Positions 7,762 through 19,276 are shown, numbered from the stretch's first letter. The stretch: DNA of 64,000 nucleotides from JAOPZW01 sp963806015 (GCA_963806015.1 CAWDWM010000010.1:248001-312000), one strand, 5' to 3'. The notes: generated by a model from the letters alone, not told the origin. A program made the numbers and translations.

Positions 7762-8901
7762 GTGCTCGTCGACCTCCACGCCCACTACCCGATGCATCTC
7801 ATCCCGCCGGAGCAGGCGGACACGCAGGCCGCGGTCACGGCCCGGCGCCCGGGCGCGCGCTGGAAGGCGATCATCATCGACCTGCTGTCGCGGCGCCTGA
7901 ACTACCAGGGCCCCAAGGGCGCGCCCAGCGTCACGGTCGAGCTCATGCGGACCGGCGACGTCGGCGCCGTGCTCTCGGTGCTCTACTCGCCGCTGGACGA
8001 GATGGACCTGCGACTCTCCTACGGCGCGCCGCCGCGGCCGGGCTACATCAACTCCGTCTACGCGCAGATCGACCTCGTCGAGCACCATGTGGCGTCCGAG
8101 CCGCTGGGTGCCACGGTGGCCCATGATCCGGCCGCGCTGGACGGCGCCATCGCCGCGGGCCAGACGGCGATCGTGCACTGCATCGAGGGCGGCTTCGCCC
8201 TCGGCGCCACGCCCGCCGAGATCGACGCCAACGTGGCCGAGCTGGCGCGGCGCGGGGTGGCCTACGTGACGCTCGCGCACCTCTTCTGGCGCGGCGTGGC
8301 GACCAACGCCCCCGCGCTGCCGTTCATGCCCGACTGGCTCTACAAGCTGGTCTTCACCCAGCCCAAAGTGGGGCTGACCGAGCTCGGCACGGCGGCCGCG
8401 CGCGCCCTGGTGCGCGAGCGCATGCTCGTCGACATCACGCACATGACCGCGCGCTCGATCGCCGACACCTTCGCCGCCGTCGGGCCCGACACGCCCGTGA
8501 TCGCCTCGCACATGGCCTGCCGCTTCGGCAAGCTGGACTACAACCTCACCGACGACGTGATCCGCGAGGTCGGCCGCCGCAACGGGGTGATGGGCGTCAT
8601 CGCCTGTAAGCGCTACACCGAGTCCGGCCTGCGTGCGGACCGCAAGGTGAAGACGTTCGGGGACAGCATGGAGCTGGTCTACTCGCACATCGACCGCATC
8701 GCGCAGGTCACCGGCTCGCACGACCACGCGGCCATCGGCTCCGACCTCGACGGCTGGATCAAGCCGGCGCTTCCCGGCCTCGAGCACCTCGGTCGCATGC
8801 GTCACGTGCAGGACGCGCTGGCGGCCAAGTACGGCGCCGCGGTCGCGGAGAAGATCGCCAGCGGCAACCTGCTCGCGCTCCTCCGCCGGGCCTGGCGCTA
8901 G
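7762..8901 (+). CDS. Membrane dipeptidase family M19 (peptidase)
   Basis: About 379 residues of the amidohydrolase-fold dipeptidase family. The metal-binding DLHAHYP at the N-terminus, the HCIEGG glutamate, the TLAHLFWRG histidine, the SHMACR histidine and the late GSDLDGW aspartate are all present, so a binuclear zinc site is likely. Family members cleave dipeptides, often with D-residues or dehydro residues. GTG at 7762 is chosen since family similarity begins there; there is only an 11-base gap after the exporter, so it may belong to the same transcript. Confidence 0.9.
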   Translation: MLVDLHAHYPMHLIPPEQADTQAAVTARRPGARWKAIIIDLLSRRLNYQGPKGAPSVTVELMRTGDVGAVLSVLYSPLDEMDLRLSYGAPPRPGYINSVYAQIDLVEHHVASEPLGATVAHDPAALDGAIAAGQTAIVHCIEGGFALGATPAEIDANVAELARRGVAYVTLAHLFWRGVATNAPALPFMPDWLYKLVFTQPKVGLTELGTAAARALVRERMLVDITHMTARSIADTFAAVGPDTPVIASHMACRFGKLDYNLTDDVIREVGRRNGVMGVIACKRYTESGLRADRKVKTFGDSMELVYSHIDRIAQVTGSHDHAAIGSDLDGWIKPALPGLEHLGRMRHVQDALAAKYGAAVAEKIASGNLLALLRRAWR

Positions 8902-8911
8902 CCTCGATCGC

Positions 8912-9271
8912 GTGGGGCAAGCCCTCCTGATCCGCTGGGTGTCGAACGTCGTCGCGCTGTACGTAGCCGCGTGGCTGCTCAGCGGCATCACCTATGGCGA
9001 TCAATGGTGGACCCTGCTCATCGCCGCGGCGGTCTTCACGGTGGTCAACGCGTGGATCAAGCCGGTCGTCGCCGTGCTCTCGATCCCCTTCATCGTGATC
9101 ACCCTCGGGATCTTCTACTTCCTCATCAACGTCCTGATGCTCTACGTGACTGACTGGGTCGTTCCCCAGTTCGAGATCCACACGTTCTGGTGGGGCGTCC
9201 TTGCGGCGATCATCGTCAGCGTGGTCAACGGGATCCTGCAGATGCTGCTGCCCGACCCCCAGCGCGGCTGA
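8912..9271 (+). CDS. Phage-holin-family (PF04020-type) membrane protein
   Basis: 119 residues, four membrane helices, with the signature AWIKPVVAVLSIPFIVITLGIFYFLIN and a terminal VVNGILQML. Despite the family name, chromosomal members are not known to be holins. Starts at a GTG 10 bases after the dipeptidase stop. No function can be inferred from the neighbours. Confidence 0.88.
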   Translation: MGQALLIRWVSNVVALYVAAWLLSGITYGDQWWTLLIAAAVFTVVNAWIKPVVAVLSIPFIVITLGIFYFLINVLMLYVTDWVVPQFEIHTFWWGVLAAIIVSVVNGILQMLLPDPQRG

Positions 9272-9343
9272 CGTATCTGCGGGAGCCGCCCGCGCCTCCA
9301 TCCCGGTGCCGGTCCACAGTCGAGCGTGTCCTGAGGGGCGACC

Positions 9344-9556
9344 GTGATCTATCTCGTCGTAGGCATCGACCAGCGGAGCATGGCTCCCTGGCATCAGAAC
9401 ATCTCCGCGGGCGACGTGGCCCGGGCCGCGCGGACCGCCGTCGAGCGCGCCGCGGCGGCGGGGATGGATCTCGTCGTGGCGGCCGTGGTGGGCCCGAACT
9501 CCACCGTGCTCGCGCATCCCGTGAGCGAGCTGGTCGCCCAGCGGCACGCGGCCTGA
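9344..9556 (+). CDS. Small protein of unknown function (70 aa)
   Basis: GTG start at 9344 with GAGGGG seven bases upstream. The sequence has a short hydrophobic start (IYLVVGID), a helical middle rich in alanine and arginine, and VVAAVVGPNSTVLAHP near the end; no cysteine or known motif. The Shine-Dalgarno match and fit between neighbours make it a plausible gene. Confidence 0.55.
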   Translation: MIYLVVGIDQRSMAPWHQNISAGDVARAARTAVERAAAAGMDLVVAAVVGPNSTVLAHPVSELVAQRHAA

Positions 9557-9584
9557 CGCGCCGGCTCCCGCTAGCGTGGCGGCG

Positions 9585-10187
9585 ATGGACGTCGACACGC
9601 CGCACGGTCCCGCGCGGGTCCACCTGCAGGCCGCCGACCATCCGGCCGGGGCGCTCGTGCTCGGCCACGGCGCCGGTGGCGGCGTGACGGCGCGTGACCT
9701 GCTGGCGGCCACGAAGGCGGCGCACGAGGCCGCCGTCAGCGTCGCACTGGTCGAACAGCCCTACCGCGTCGCCGGCCGGCGTTCGCCGGCCCCGGCGCGC
9801 CAGCTCGACGCGGCGTGGCTCGCGGTCGTCGCGTACCTGCGGGCAGGCCCGTTGCGCGACCTCGCACTCGTGGTCGGCGGACGGTCGTCGGGCGCGAGAG
9901 TGGCCTGCCGCACGGCCGCGGAGGCGGGCGCGGTCGGGGTGCTGTGCCTCGCCTTCCCGGTGCATCCGCCGGGCCGCCCCGAGAAGACGCGCCAGCCCGA
10001 GCTCGACGCGGTCTCCGTGCCCACGCTCGTGGTCCAGGGCGCCTCGGACCCGTTCGGCATGCCGGCCGACGGCCCAGGGCGCCGCGTGGTCACCGTCCCC
10101 GGCAACCACTCGCTCACCGGCGATCTCGAAACGCTGGCGGGGGCCGTGCGCGGCTGGTTGGCGGGCGTGCTCGGCCTGCCAGACTGA
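9585..10187 (+). CDS. KANL3/Tex30-like alpha/beta hydrolase
   Basis: 200 residues of the short alpha/beta hydrolase group. Visible are the oxyanion-side LVLGHGAGGG, the nucleophile elbow GGRSSGAR (serine in G-x-S-x-G), the acid-bearing VVQGASDPFG and the terminal VPGNHSLTG with the catalytic histidine, so the triad is intact. Start ATG at 9585; GTG at 9576 is possible. Substrate unknown. Followed four bases later by the DUF427 gene. Confidence 0.8.
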   Translation: MDVDTPHGPARVHLQAADHPAGALVLGHGAGGGVTARDLLAATKAAHEAAVSVALVEQPYRVAGRRSPAPARQLDAAWLAVVAYLRAGPLRDLALVVGGRSSGARVACRTAAEAGAVGVLCLAFPVHPPGRPEKTRQPELDAVSVPTLVVQGASDPFGMPADGPGRRVVTVPGNHSLTGDLETLAGAVRGWLAGVLGLPD

Positions 10188-10191
10188 GCGG

Positions 10192-11037
10192 ATGGCCATC
10201 CGGATGCGAGACGCGCTGAGCGGCGGGCTCGAGGAGCTGCGCTACGAGCCGACGGAGAAGCGCGTGCGCGCGCTCTTGGCCGGCGAGGAGGTGGTCGACA
10301 GCACCCGCGCGCTCCTGGTCTGGGAGCCCAAGCGCGCGGTGCCGTCCTACGCGGTGGCCGTCGAGGACGTGCGCGGCGAGCTCGTGCCCGTGGCGGCGGC
10401 CGGCGCGACGGACACGTGGCAGCCCCCGCTGCTGCACCCGGGCATCGCCTTCGCCGAGCACTCCACGCCGGGCGAGGCCTTCGACCTGCGCACCGCGCAG
10501 GCGACGCGCGAGGGCGTGGCCTTCGCGCCGGCCGATCCCGACCTCGCGGGTCACGTGATCCTCGACCACCATGGCTTGGACGCGTGGTACGAGGAGGACG
10601 AGCCGATCTTCGGCCATCCGCGCGATCCGTTTCACCGCGTCGACATGCGGCGCAGTTCGCGGCACGTCCGCGTCGAGCGCAACGGCGAGCTGCTGGCGGA
10701 CAGCTCGCGCGCGATGCTCCTCTTCGAGACCGGCCTGCCCATGCGCTTCTACCTGCCGCGCGAGGACGTCGTGCTCGACCTGCAACCCAGCGCTCGGCAG
10801 ACCTACTGCCCGTACAAGGGACAGGCGTCGTACTGGTCGCTCGAGGTGGGCGGGCGCCTGCACCCCGACCTGGCCTGGAGCTATGAGGACCCGCTGGCGG
10901 ACGCCACGCCGTTGACCGGGCTCGTCGCCTTCTACGACGAGCGCGTCGACGTCGTGCTCGACGGCGAGCGGCGGGCGCGGCCGCGCACCGCGGTCTCGAA
11001 GGCGATCATGGACGAGGCCGGGATCAGCGGCGAATAG
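10192..11037 (+). CDS. DUF427 domain protein, duplicated domain
   Basis: 281 residues with two DUF427 units. The motifs ALLAGEEVVDSTRALLVWE and ELLADSSRAMLLFETGLPMRFYLPREDV are two copies of the same element, and the second unit carries the fuller YCPYKGQASYWS hallmark. The family is common in actinobacteria and has no settled function. Starts four bases after the hydrolase stop, hence probably the same operon. Confidence 0.85.
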   Translation: MAIRMRDALSGGLEELRYEPTEKRVRALLAGEEVVDSTRALLVWEPKRAVPSYAVAVEDVRGELVPVAAAGATDTWQPPLLHPGIAFAEHSTPGEAFDLRTAQATREGVAFAPADPDLAGHVILDHHGLDAWYEEDEPIFGHPRDPFHRVDMRRSSRHVRVERNGELLADSSRAMLLFETGLPMRFYLPREDVVLDLQPSARQTYCPYKGQASYWSLEVGGRLHPDLAWSYEDPLADATPLTGLVAFYDERVDVVLDGERRARPRTAVSKAIMDEAGISGE

Positions 11038-11047
11038 GACCGTCGCG

Positions 11048-11668
11048 GTGGCGCCCGGCGACGTGCAGTCGGCCTTCGCGCAGGCGGCGGCCGAGGACGG
11101 GATCGTGCTCGGCAGCCAGGCGTTCGACTGGCTGTGCGAGCAGGGCCACGTCGGCCTGGAGCGGGTGGCGAAGGCGCGGCGCGACCCCGCGCTCGTCGGG
11201 CCGGTGAAGGCGGCGCTGGGGCCGCTGGCGGCCATCTACGCGCGCCTGAGGGGCGACGTGTCGGTCCTGCACGCGTCGCGCGAGAACCTCCTGCTCGCGC
11301 TCGACCTCGTCCACGGCCCGACCGGCACGGTGATCGAGGTCGACGAGGCGGCGCACTTCAGCTCCTTCCGCCTGACGGCGCTCGAGCTCTACCCGGCCGA
11401 CGCCCGCGTCGGCTTCGACCTCGGCGAGCACCGCGAGCTCTGCCGGGCGTGGTGCGCGCGCACGGATGGCCTGGAGCGCGGGCTGGCCGCCAAGGGCTTC
11501 GGCTTCGGCGGGCGCCAGCGCGAGCGCGCCTACCACGACGCGCTGCGCGATCTCGCCGTGCCGGCCATGGGCCATCCGCCCGTCGTCCGGATCGCCGCGG
11601 TGGACGGCGACGGGGCGGCCGCCTACGCGCGCCACCGGGCCGCGCTGCTGGCCCTCAGCGCTTCCTGA
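11048..11668 (+). CDS. Protein of unknown function (206 aa)
   Basis: GTG start at 11048, 10 bases after the DUF427 gene. Soluble, mainly helical in the first third (AFAQAAAEDGIVLGSQAFDWLCEQG), then mixed, with DEAAHFSSFRLTALELYP and GFGFGGRQRERAYHDAL as the most distinctive stretches. No family recognised. Its 3' end overlaps the convergent zinc-ribbon gene by 14 bases. Confidence 0.65.
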   Translation: MAPGDVQSAFAQAAAEDGIVLGSQAFDWLCEQGHVGLERVAKARRDPALVGPVKAALGPLAAIYARLRGDVSVLHASRENLLLALDLVHGPTGTVIEVDEAAHFSSFRLTALELYPADARVGFDLGEHRELCRAWCARTDGLERGLAAKGFGFGGRQRERAYHDALRDLAVPAMGHPPVVRIAAVDGDGAAAYARHRAALLALSAS

Positions 11669-11915
11669 GGCTGGGGTCGTGCTCGTCGGTGGCCGAGACG
11701 TTGATCGTCGAGCAGCGCCCGCACTTCACGCGGACCTTGTAGGTCATCTGCATCTCGTGCATCGACTCGGCGAGCACGTTGCCGCACTCCACGCAGACGT
11801 AGTCGTCGGGGCCGTTGCCGCGGAACGCGGGCCGGTCGACGTCCTCCTGGACGGCGGTCCCCCCGTCGTAGGGGACCTCGCCGTCGCGGACCCTTCGCAT
11901 CACGACGCGGGCCAT
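11655..11915 (-). CDS. Zinc-ribbon protein downstream of coxG
   Basis: 86 residues with two CxxC pairs (CVECGN and CGRC, about 28 residues apart) that should bind one zinc ion. N-terminal part is charged and probably disordered. Starts four bases after coxG on the same strand, which suggests a shared transcript. Role unknown; could help cofactor or protein assembly in the CO oxidation system, but there is no direct sign of this. Confidence 0.75.
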   Translation of the reverse strand: MARVVMRRVRDGEVPYDGGTAVQEDVDRPAFRGNGPDDYVCVECGNVLAESMHEMQMTYKVRVKCGRCSTINVSATDEHDPSLRKR

Positions 11916-11919
11916 CGCG

Positions 11920-12351
11920 TCAGATGTCGCCCAGCCTGGTGGTGAAGTCGGTGATCAGCGCGTCGAGCACCCCGGCGACGACGCCCTCGCCCATCGAGGC
12001 CGCCTTGCCCGTGATCTGGGCGTTCGTGTGGATGCTCCCGCCGCCGTCGTTGAGCGCGAAGGTGACCGTCGCGTTGGCGTGCCCCTGCCCGCCGGCCTCC
12101 CGCGACTTGATCGTCAGCACCGCGTGATGGTCGGCCTCGTCCTTGTCGGTGACCTCGACCGTGCCCGTGAACTTCATCGACATCGCGCCCATCTTCACGA
12201 GGATCTCGGCCTTCACGGCATCTGGACCAATGGTCTCGAGCACGCTGCCGCCCTGGACGGCCGGCACGACGCGCTCCAGGTCGGTGACGGCGGCGAAGCT
12301 CTCGTCGATCGGCTTCGACGTCGCGAACGAGTGGTCCAGCTCTACGGCCAT
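11920..12351 (-). CDS. coxG: CoxG, SRPBCC-fold CO dehydrogenase accessory protein
   Basis: 143 residues of the CoxG/SRPBCC family: LDHSFATSKPIDESFAAVTDLERVVPAVQGG at the start, MSMKFTGTVEV in the sheet and a long C-terminal helix ending FTTRLGDI. Members form a hydrophobic pocket. CoxG of known CO oxidisers is reported to link the dehydrogenase to the membrane and quinone pool. This copy stops after the SRPBCC domain with no obvious C-terminal membrane tail. It lies apart from coxMSL, beyond the convergent yceI gene, and has a 60-base divergent promoter region (12352-12411). Confidence 0.88.
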   Translation of the reverse strand: MAVELDHSFATSKPIDESFAAVTDLERVVPAVQGGSVLETIGPDAVKAEILVKMGAMSMKFTGTVEVTDKDEADHHAVLTIKSREAGGQGHANATVTFALNDGGGSIHTNAQITGKAASMGEGVVAGVLDALITDFTTRLGDI

Positions 12352-12411
12352 GTGGCGTCTCCTGGAAGGGGTTCGGGGTCCGCGAGTCTAAGGATCGCGT
12401 AGGGTCGGCGC

Positions 12412-12957
12412 GTGAGTCTTCAGACCGGTACGTACAAGCTCGGGCCCGGCGACGGGACCCTCTCGGTGCGGACCGGGCGGACCGGCGCGGCGGCCAAGGC
12501 CGGGCACGACCTCCTGATCCACGTCACCGCGTGGCAGGCCACGCTGGCGGTCGCTGACGATCCGGCCGCTACAAGTCTCGAGCTCGACGCCGACGCCGCG
12601 TCGCTGCGCGTGCTCGAGGGGACTGGCGGCATGCAATCCCTCGGCGATGACGACAAGGCGAACATCCAGCAGACCATCGACGACGACGTGCTCAAGGGCC
12701 GGGCGATCACGTTCCGCTCGACGGCGGTGACGGGCGCCGACGGCAGGCTGACCGTGCAGGGCGAGCTGACGCTGGCGGGCGCGACGCGGCCGCTCGCGTT
12801 CGACCTCGACGTCGGCGACGACGGGCGCCTGCGTGGCGTGGCCGTCGTCAAGCAGAGCGACTGGGGGATGAAGCCGTACTCGGCGCTCTTCGGCGCGCTG
12901 AAGGTCGCCGACGACGTGCGCGTCGAGATCGACGCCGGCCTGCCTCAGTCGCTGTAG
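12412..12957 (+). CDS. YceI family protein
   Basis: 181 residues, lipocalin-like YceI fold: GTYKLGPGDGTLSVRTGRTGAAAKAGHDLL at the start and the family phrase FRSTAVTGADGRLTVQGELTLAGATRPLAFDL in the centre. Members bind isoprenoids or quinone-like lipids, usually in the periplasm; here no signal peptide is seen, so the protein is likely cytosolic. GTG start at 12412. It lies between coxG and the rest of the cox genes on the opposite strand, and its end overlaps the CoxL-like mini-gene by 13 bases. Confidence 0.85.
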   Translation: MSLQTGTYKLGPGDGTLSVRTGRTGAAAKAGHDLLIHVTAWQATLAVADDPAATSLELDADAASLRVLEGTGGMQSLGDDDKANIQQTIDDDVLKGRAITFRSTAVTGADGRLTVQGELTLAGATRPLAFDLDVGDDGRLRGVAVVKQSDWGMKPYSALFGALKVADDVRVEIDAGLPQSL

Positions 12958-13406
12958 ACCGCCTGCGCGTCGAGCCCGCCCTCCACGCCGGGCGGCAGCT
13001 CGCCGGTGCCGTGTGCGTACAGCGCGATGTCCTCGATCGTCCTGACCTGCGTCGGGTCGGCCCCGTCGCCGTGGACCCACGCGCCGTTGAACCACGCGAG
13101 CGACTCGGGGGCCGCCCCCAGCGCCATGCCCGCCAGCAGCTGGGCCTTGGCGAGGATCTTGGCGGTGGCGCTGGTGATCGCGGCGGGCGCGCCGTCGGAC
13201 GGGGTCGTGTTGTAGCCGTGACCGACGCCGAAGCGGTCGGTGTCGGCGGGCACGACCTTGACGTCGAGCGCCGGGACCCCGAGCTCGCGGGCGACGAGCT
13301 GCGCGTAGTCGGGCTCCTTGCCGTCGGGCTCGGTGGTCAGGCTCAGCACCATCTTGCCCGTCGGGTGCACGCGCAGGAAGACGGCTCGGTATGCCTCGTT
13401 AGCCAC
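12945..13406 (-). CDS. Stand-alone CoxL-like mini-protein
   Basis: 153 residues that align, end to end, with about residues 488-632 of the CoxL encoded at 16407-18791. Shared landmarks are LRVHPTGK, the VARELG helix, the DTDR loop, the AKAQLLAGMALGAAPESLAW helix, IEDIALYA and the closing EGGLDAQAVY. The catalytic subunit's TQGQGHE stretch, which contacts the molybdopterin cytosine dinucleotide, is replaced by TEPDGKE, and GTYGSRSTP by GHGYNTTP. Cofactor binding is therefore unlikely. The gene has its own start and stop, overlaps the preceding zinc-knuckle gene by eight bases and ends the cox operon. I know of no named role; a decoy or assembly partner is an inference. Confidence 0.75.
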   Translation of the reverse strand: MANEAYRAVFLRVHPTGKMVLSLTTEPDGKEPDYAQLVARELGVPALDVKVVPADTDRFGVGHGYNTTPSDGAPAAITSATAKILAKAQLLAGMALGAAPESLAWFNGAWVHGDGADPTQVRTIEDIALYAHGTGELPPGVEGGLDAQAVYSD

Positions 13407-13584
13407 TGGTCGATCTCTCGTGGTCGGGGTTGGACTGGGACATCAGGCGCCGGCGCTCCTGGTGGGCCGTCAGCGCGTTGTGCGCCTCCAGGTCGCAGAA
13501 GGCCGGTTGCGGTCCGCCCTGCGGGTGCGGTGGCACGGCCGGGCGCTCGCAGCCCGGGTAGATGCAGGTCTTACTCGTCGTCAT
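13399..13584 (-). CDS. Small zinc-knuckle protein (61 aa)
   Basis: Contains CIYPGCERPA, a later FCD and HNALTAHQERRR, the Cys/Cys/Cys/His pattern found at the N-terminus of various actinobacterial DNA-associated proteins, here without any further domain. Overlaps the end of the coxE-like gene by 14 bases and the start of the CoxL-like mini-gene by eight bases, so all three are translationally coupled. Function unknown. Confidence 0.65.
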   Translation of the reverse strand: MTTSKTCIYPGCERPAVPPHPQGGPQPAFCDLEAHNALTAHQERRRLMSQSNPDHERSTSG

Positions 13585-14939
13585 CGGTCACCCATCCCGG
13601 GGTCGTGTTGCCCTTGCTGGGGCCGTGCCCGCTGGGCATCGCAACTGAGCTGCCCGCCACCGGTATGGCGCTGGCCCACGGCTCGGGCTCGTCCTCGACG
13701 CTCGGGAGCGCCGTCGGGACCCGCGGCGGATCCCATGCGGCCGCCCCGATCGCCGCGGCGACCTCGCCGAGGGCCTGGAAGCTGTGGCCGCTGACCAGCG
13801 CGTCGCAGTGCGGCAGCGCCGCCACCATGCCCCCGGCCTGCACCGAGAACGCGCTCGCGCTCACGCGCGGGTTGACCCACACGATCCGGTGCGCGAGCCG
13901 GGCCAGGCGCGCCATCTCCCGCCCGACGAGGGCCGGGTCGCCGCGCTCCCAGCCGTCGGAGAGGATCACGACGACCGCGCCCCGGGCCATGCCGCGCCGG
14001 CCATGGCGATCGTTGAACGTCTTGAGCGCGTCGCCGATCCGGGTCCCGCTCGACCAGTCCGGCGCGGCGGCCGCGGCCCGCTGGATGGCACGCTCGGGGT
14101 GGCGCGAGGCCAGCGCGCGGGTCAGGCGGGTCAGCCGCGTGGCGAACACGAACGCCTCGGCGTTCGGCCCGCTGCCGGCGGCACAGGTCAGGAACTGCAG
14201 GTAGGCGCGGGCATAGGGCTCCATCGAGCCCGAGATGTCGCACAGCATCACCAGCCGGCGGCGGGCGACGCGGCGCCGGCGCCGTGCGAGGCGGATCGGG
14301 TCGCCGCCGGTGCGCAGGCTGCCGCGCAGCGTGCGGCGCAGGTCGATGTGCTGGCCGTGGCGGCCCTTCTCGTAGCGGCGCGTGCGCCGGCGCGGCGTCT
14401 CGAGCTGCAGGCGCGTCATCAGCCGGTAGAGCTGGGCGAGCTCGAAGGGCTCCAGGGCGTCGAAGCTCTTGCCGGCCAGGCGCTCCTCTTCGCTGGCCAT
14501 CGCCACCGGCACCTCGACCTCGGGGCCGTGCTCGTCGCCCGCGCCGCTCCAGGGAGCGGGGGCGGGGGTCGTGCCCGCCTCGCCGGCTCACGGTCCGATG
14601 CTCGGCCCGGGGCCGGCCGTCGGGCGGCGCGGCGGCGGCGATGGTCGGGACCTCGTCGACGTCGAAGCTCTCCTCGGAGCGCCGATCGCCGAAGACGGCG
14701 CGAAAGACGCGGTCGAAGGCGGCGACCTGCGTGGGATCGCTGACGAGCACGGCGCGCGCCGTCCAATACAGCCGCCGGCGGCTGATCGGGCGCACGAGCG
14801 CCAGCGCGCGTGCGAGGTCGGTCAGCCGGCCGGGCGTCATCGGCACGCCGGCGGCGTGCAGGCGCCGGCCGAACGCGCCGGCCAGGGCGGGCAGGTCCAG
14901 CTCGATCGTCTCCACCCTGAAGGCGCGCGCGTCAGTCAC
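13571..14939 (-). pseudogene. coxE: coxE-like VWA protein gene, frameshifted
   Basis: VWA-domain partner of the MoxR-type ATPase; in studied CO oxidisers CoxD and CoxE act together in building the Mo-Cu site. The N-terminal third (14939 down to about 14595: ETIELDLPALAGAFGRRL, RRRLYWTARAVLVSDP) lies in one frame. The linker and the VWA half (14587 down to 13571: EERLAGKSFDALEP, LRGSLRTGGDPIRLA, MIDAS motif CDISGSMEPY) lie in another. The second frame is closed upstream by TGA at 14588-14590, so one base is gained or lost near 14588-14600. It may be a true mutation or a sequencing error, since both halves are otherwise well conserved. The start overlaps the preceding ATPase gene by eight bases. 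Confidence 0.8.
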
Positions 14940-16406
14940 GGCTGCGCACGAGCTGCTCGAGGCCGGCCGCGCGGATCACCTCCTGGTCCTCGCCGTACTT
15001 GAGCACCGAGCCGAGGGTGCGATCGACCGCGGCGACGTCCAGGCGCTCGACGCCGAGCAGGCTCAGCGCCGCCAGCCAGTCGATCGCCTCGGCGATGCCC
15101 GGCGGCTTCTGCACGTCGGAGTCGCGCATGCGCGAGATCGCGTCGGCGACCTGGACGGCCAGCGTCTGCGAGGCGCCCTTCACCCGGCGGCGGACGATCT
15201 CGACCTCGCGGGCGGGCGTCGGGTAGGCGATCCAGTGATACAGGCAGCGGCGCTTGACCGCGTCGTGCAGGTCGCGGGTCCGGTTGGAGGTCAGCACGAT
15301 GATCGGCGGATGCGTGGCGCGGATGGTCCCGAGCTCGGGGATCGTCACGCTCGCCTCGGCCAGCAGCTCGAGCAGGAAGGCCTCGAAGTCGTCGTCGGCG
15401 CGGTCGATCTCGTCGATCAGCAGCACCGCCGGGCGCGGCCCGGGGTGCTCGAGCGCGCGCAGCAGCGGGCGGCGGATGAGGTAGTCGGAACCGAAGAGGT
15501 CCTCCTCGCGCAGCGTCGCGCCCTGCGCGTCGGCGAGCCGGATGCTCAGCAGCTGGCGGGGGTAGTTCCACTCGTACAGCGCCTCCGCCGCGTCGATCCC
15601 CTCGTAGCACTGCAGGCGGATCAGCGGGGTGTCGAGCACCGCGGCCAGCGCCTTGGCCGCCTCGGTCTTGCCGACGCCGGCCTCGCCCTCGAGCAGGAGC
15701 GGCTGGGGCAGGCGCACGCCGAGGAACATCGACGTCGCCAGGCCCTCGTCGACGAGGTAGTCGACGCCGGCCAGGCGCTGGGCCAGCGTCTCGATGTCGG
15801 GCACCAGCCGGCCGACCTCGCCGGCGGCCTCGCCGGTCACGGCCACGTAGTCCTCCTCGGTGTCCACGTCGCGCGGGATGGCGCTCGCGATCGGTACCTC
15901 GGCGACCTCGTCGGCGCGTTGGTCGAGCAACCGCCAGACGCCCTTGTCGCCGTGCAGGTCGGCCAGCGCCCCGAAGGTGCTGTGCGCGAAGGCGATCGGA
16001 TGCCCGCGCCCGTCGTCGTAGCGGCACACGGCGAGCGGCGCGTCGCCGCGGCCGGCCAGCAGCGCCTGCACCGTCGCCGCCGTCACGCCCGGCTGATCGC
16101 CCAGCATCAGCACCATCACGTCGCAGCGCAGATCGACCGCGCCCAGCGCCGCGGCGATCGTCGACGAGCAGCCCTCGCCGTAGTCGTCGTTGACGACCAC
16201 GTCGACGCCTTCGAGGTCGACGACCTCGCGCACGTCCTCGGCGGCGCCGCCGAGCGCGACGACGAGCTGATCGAAGGGGCAGGCGCGCGCGACCTCGACG
16301 ACGTGGCCCAGCAGCGTCCCGTCGCCGTAGGGCAGCAGCTGCTTGGGGCGCCCCAGGCGCTTGGACCCGCCCGCGCCGAGCACGAGCCCGGTCACGAAGG
16401 CGCCCG

Positions 16407-16410
<4 letters not shown>
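14932..16410 (-). CDS. Fusion of MocA-like cytidylyltransferase and CoxD-like MoxR ATPase
   Basis: 492 residues with two domains normally on separate genes. Residues 1-200 are a MobA/MocA nucleotidyltransferase: the nucleotide loop LGAGGSKRLGRPK (12-23 region), NDDYGEGCSST and MLGDQPG, which would make molybdopterin cytosine dinucleotide for CoxL. Residues 210-492 are a MoxR AAA+ ATPase: Walker A GEAGVGKTE (about 240), Walker B LLIDEID (about 327) and the sensor LTSNRTRDLHDAVKRRC, matching CoxD. The ATG at 16410 overlaps the coxL stop (ATGA), which fixes the start and shows tight coupling. Confidence 0.9.
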
Positions 16411-18791
<2,381 letters not shown>

Positions 18792-18794
18792 GGT

Positions 18795-19274
18795 TCAGCT
18801 CTCCTGTCGTGCTGTTGCTTCGTGGTCGGCCGCCCAGCGCACGGCGGCGACGATGTTCTTGTAACCCGTGCAGCGGCAGATCGCTCCTGAGATCGCGGTG
18901 CGGATCTCGTGGTCGCTCGGGTCGGGGTTCTCGTCCAGCAGCGCCCGCGTCGTCATCAGCATCCCCGGGGTGCAGAAGCCGCACTGCAGCGCGTGGAGCT
19001 CGTGGAAGCCCTGCTGGATCGGGTCGAGCCGGCCGTCGACCTCGAGCGCCTCGACGGTGCGCACCTCGTGCCCCGCGCACATGACCGCGAGCATCGTGCA
19101 CGACTTGACCGGCTCGCCGTCGACCTGCACGACGCATGCGCCGCAGTTCGACGTGTCACACCCCCAGTGGGTGCCGGTGAGGTCGAGTGTCTCGCGCAGG
19201 AAGTGCACGAGCAGCAGGCGCGGCTCGATGTCGCGGGTCACCTGCTCGCCGTTGACGGTCATCGTGACTTCCAT
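18795..19274 (-). CDS. coxS: CO dehydrogenase small subunit, two [2Fe-2S] clusters
   Basis: 159 residues. The plant-ferredoxin-type cluster ligands are C39, C44, C47 and C59 (CDTSNCGAC ... C); the second cluster is held by C98, C101, C133 and C135 (CGFC ... CRC). This subunit carries electrons from the Mo-Cu site to the FAD in CoxM. The ATG at 19274 lies two bases after the coxM stop. Length and motifs are standard. Confidence 0.96.
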   Translation of the reverse strand: MEVTMTVNGEQVTRDIEPRLLLVHFLRETLDLTGTHWGCDTSNCGACVVQVDGEPVKSCTMLAVMCAGHEVRTVEALEVDGRLDPIQQGFHELHALQCGFCTPGMLMTTRALLDENPDPSDHEIRTAISGAICRCTGYKNIVAAVRWAADHEATARQES

Positions 19275-19276
19275 GT

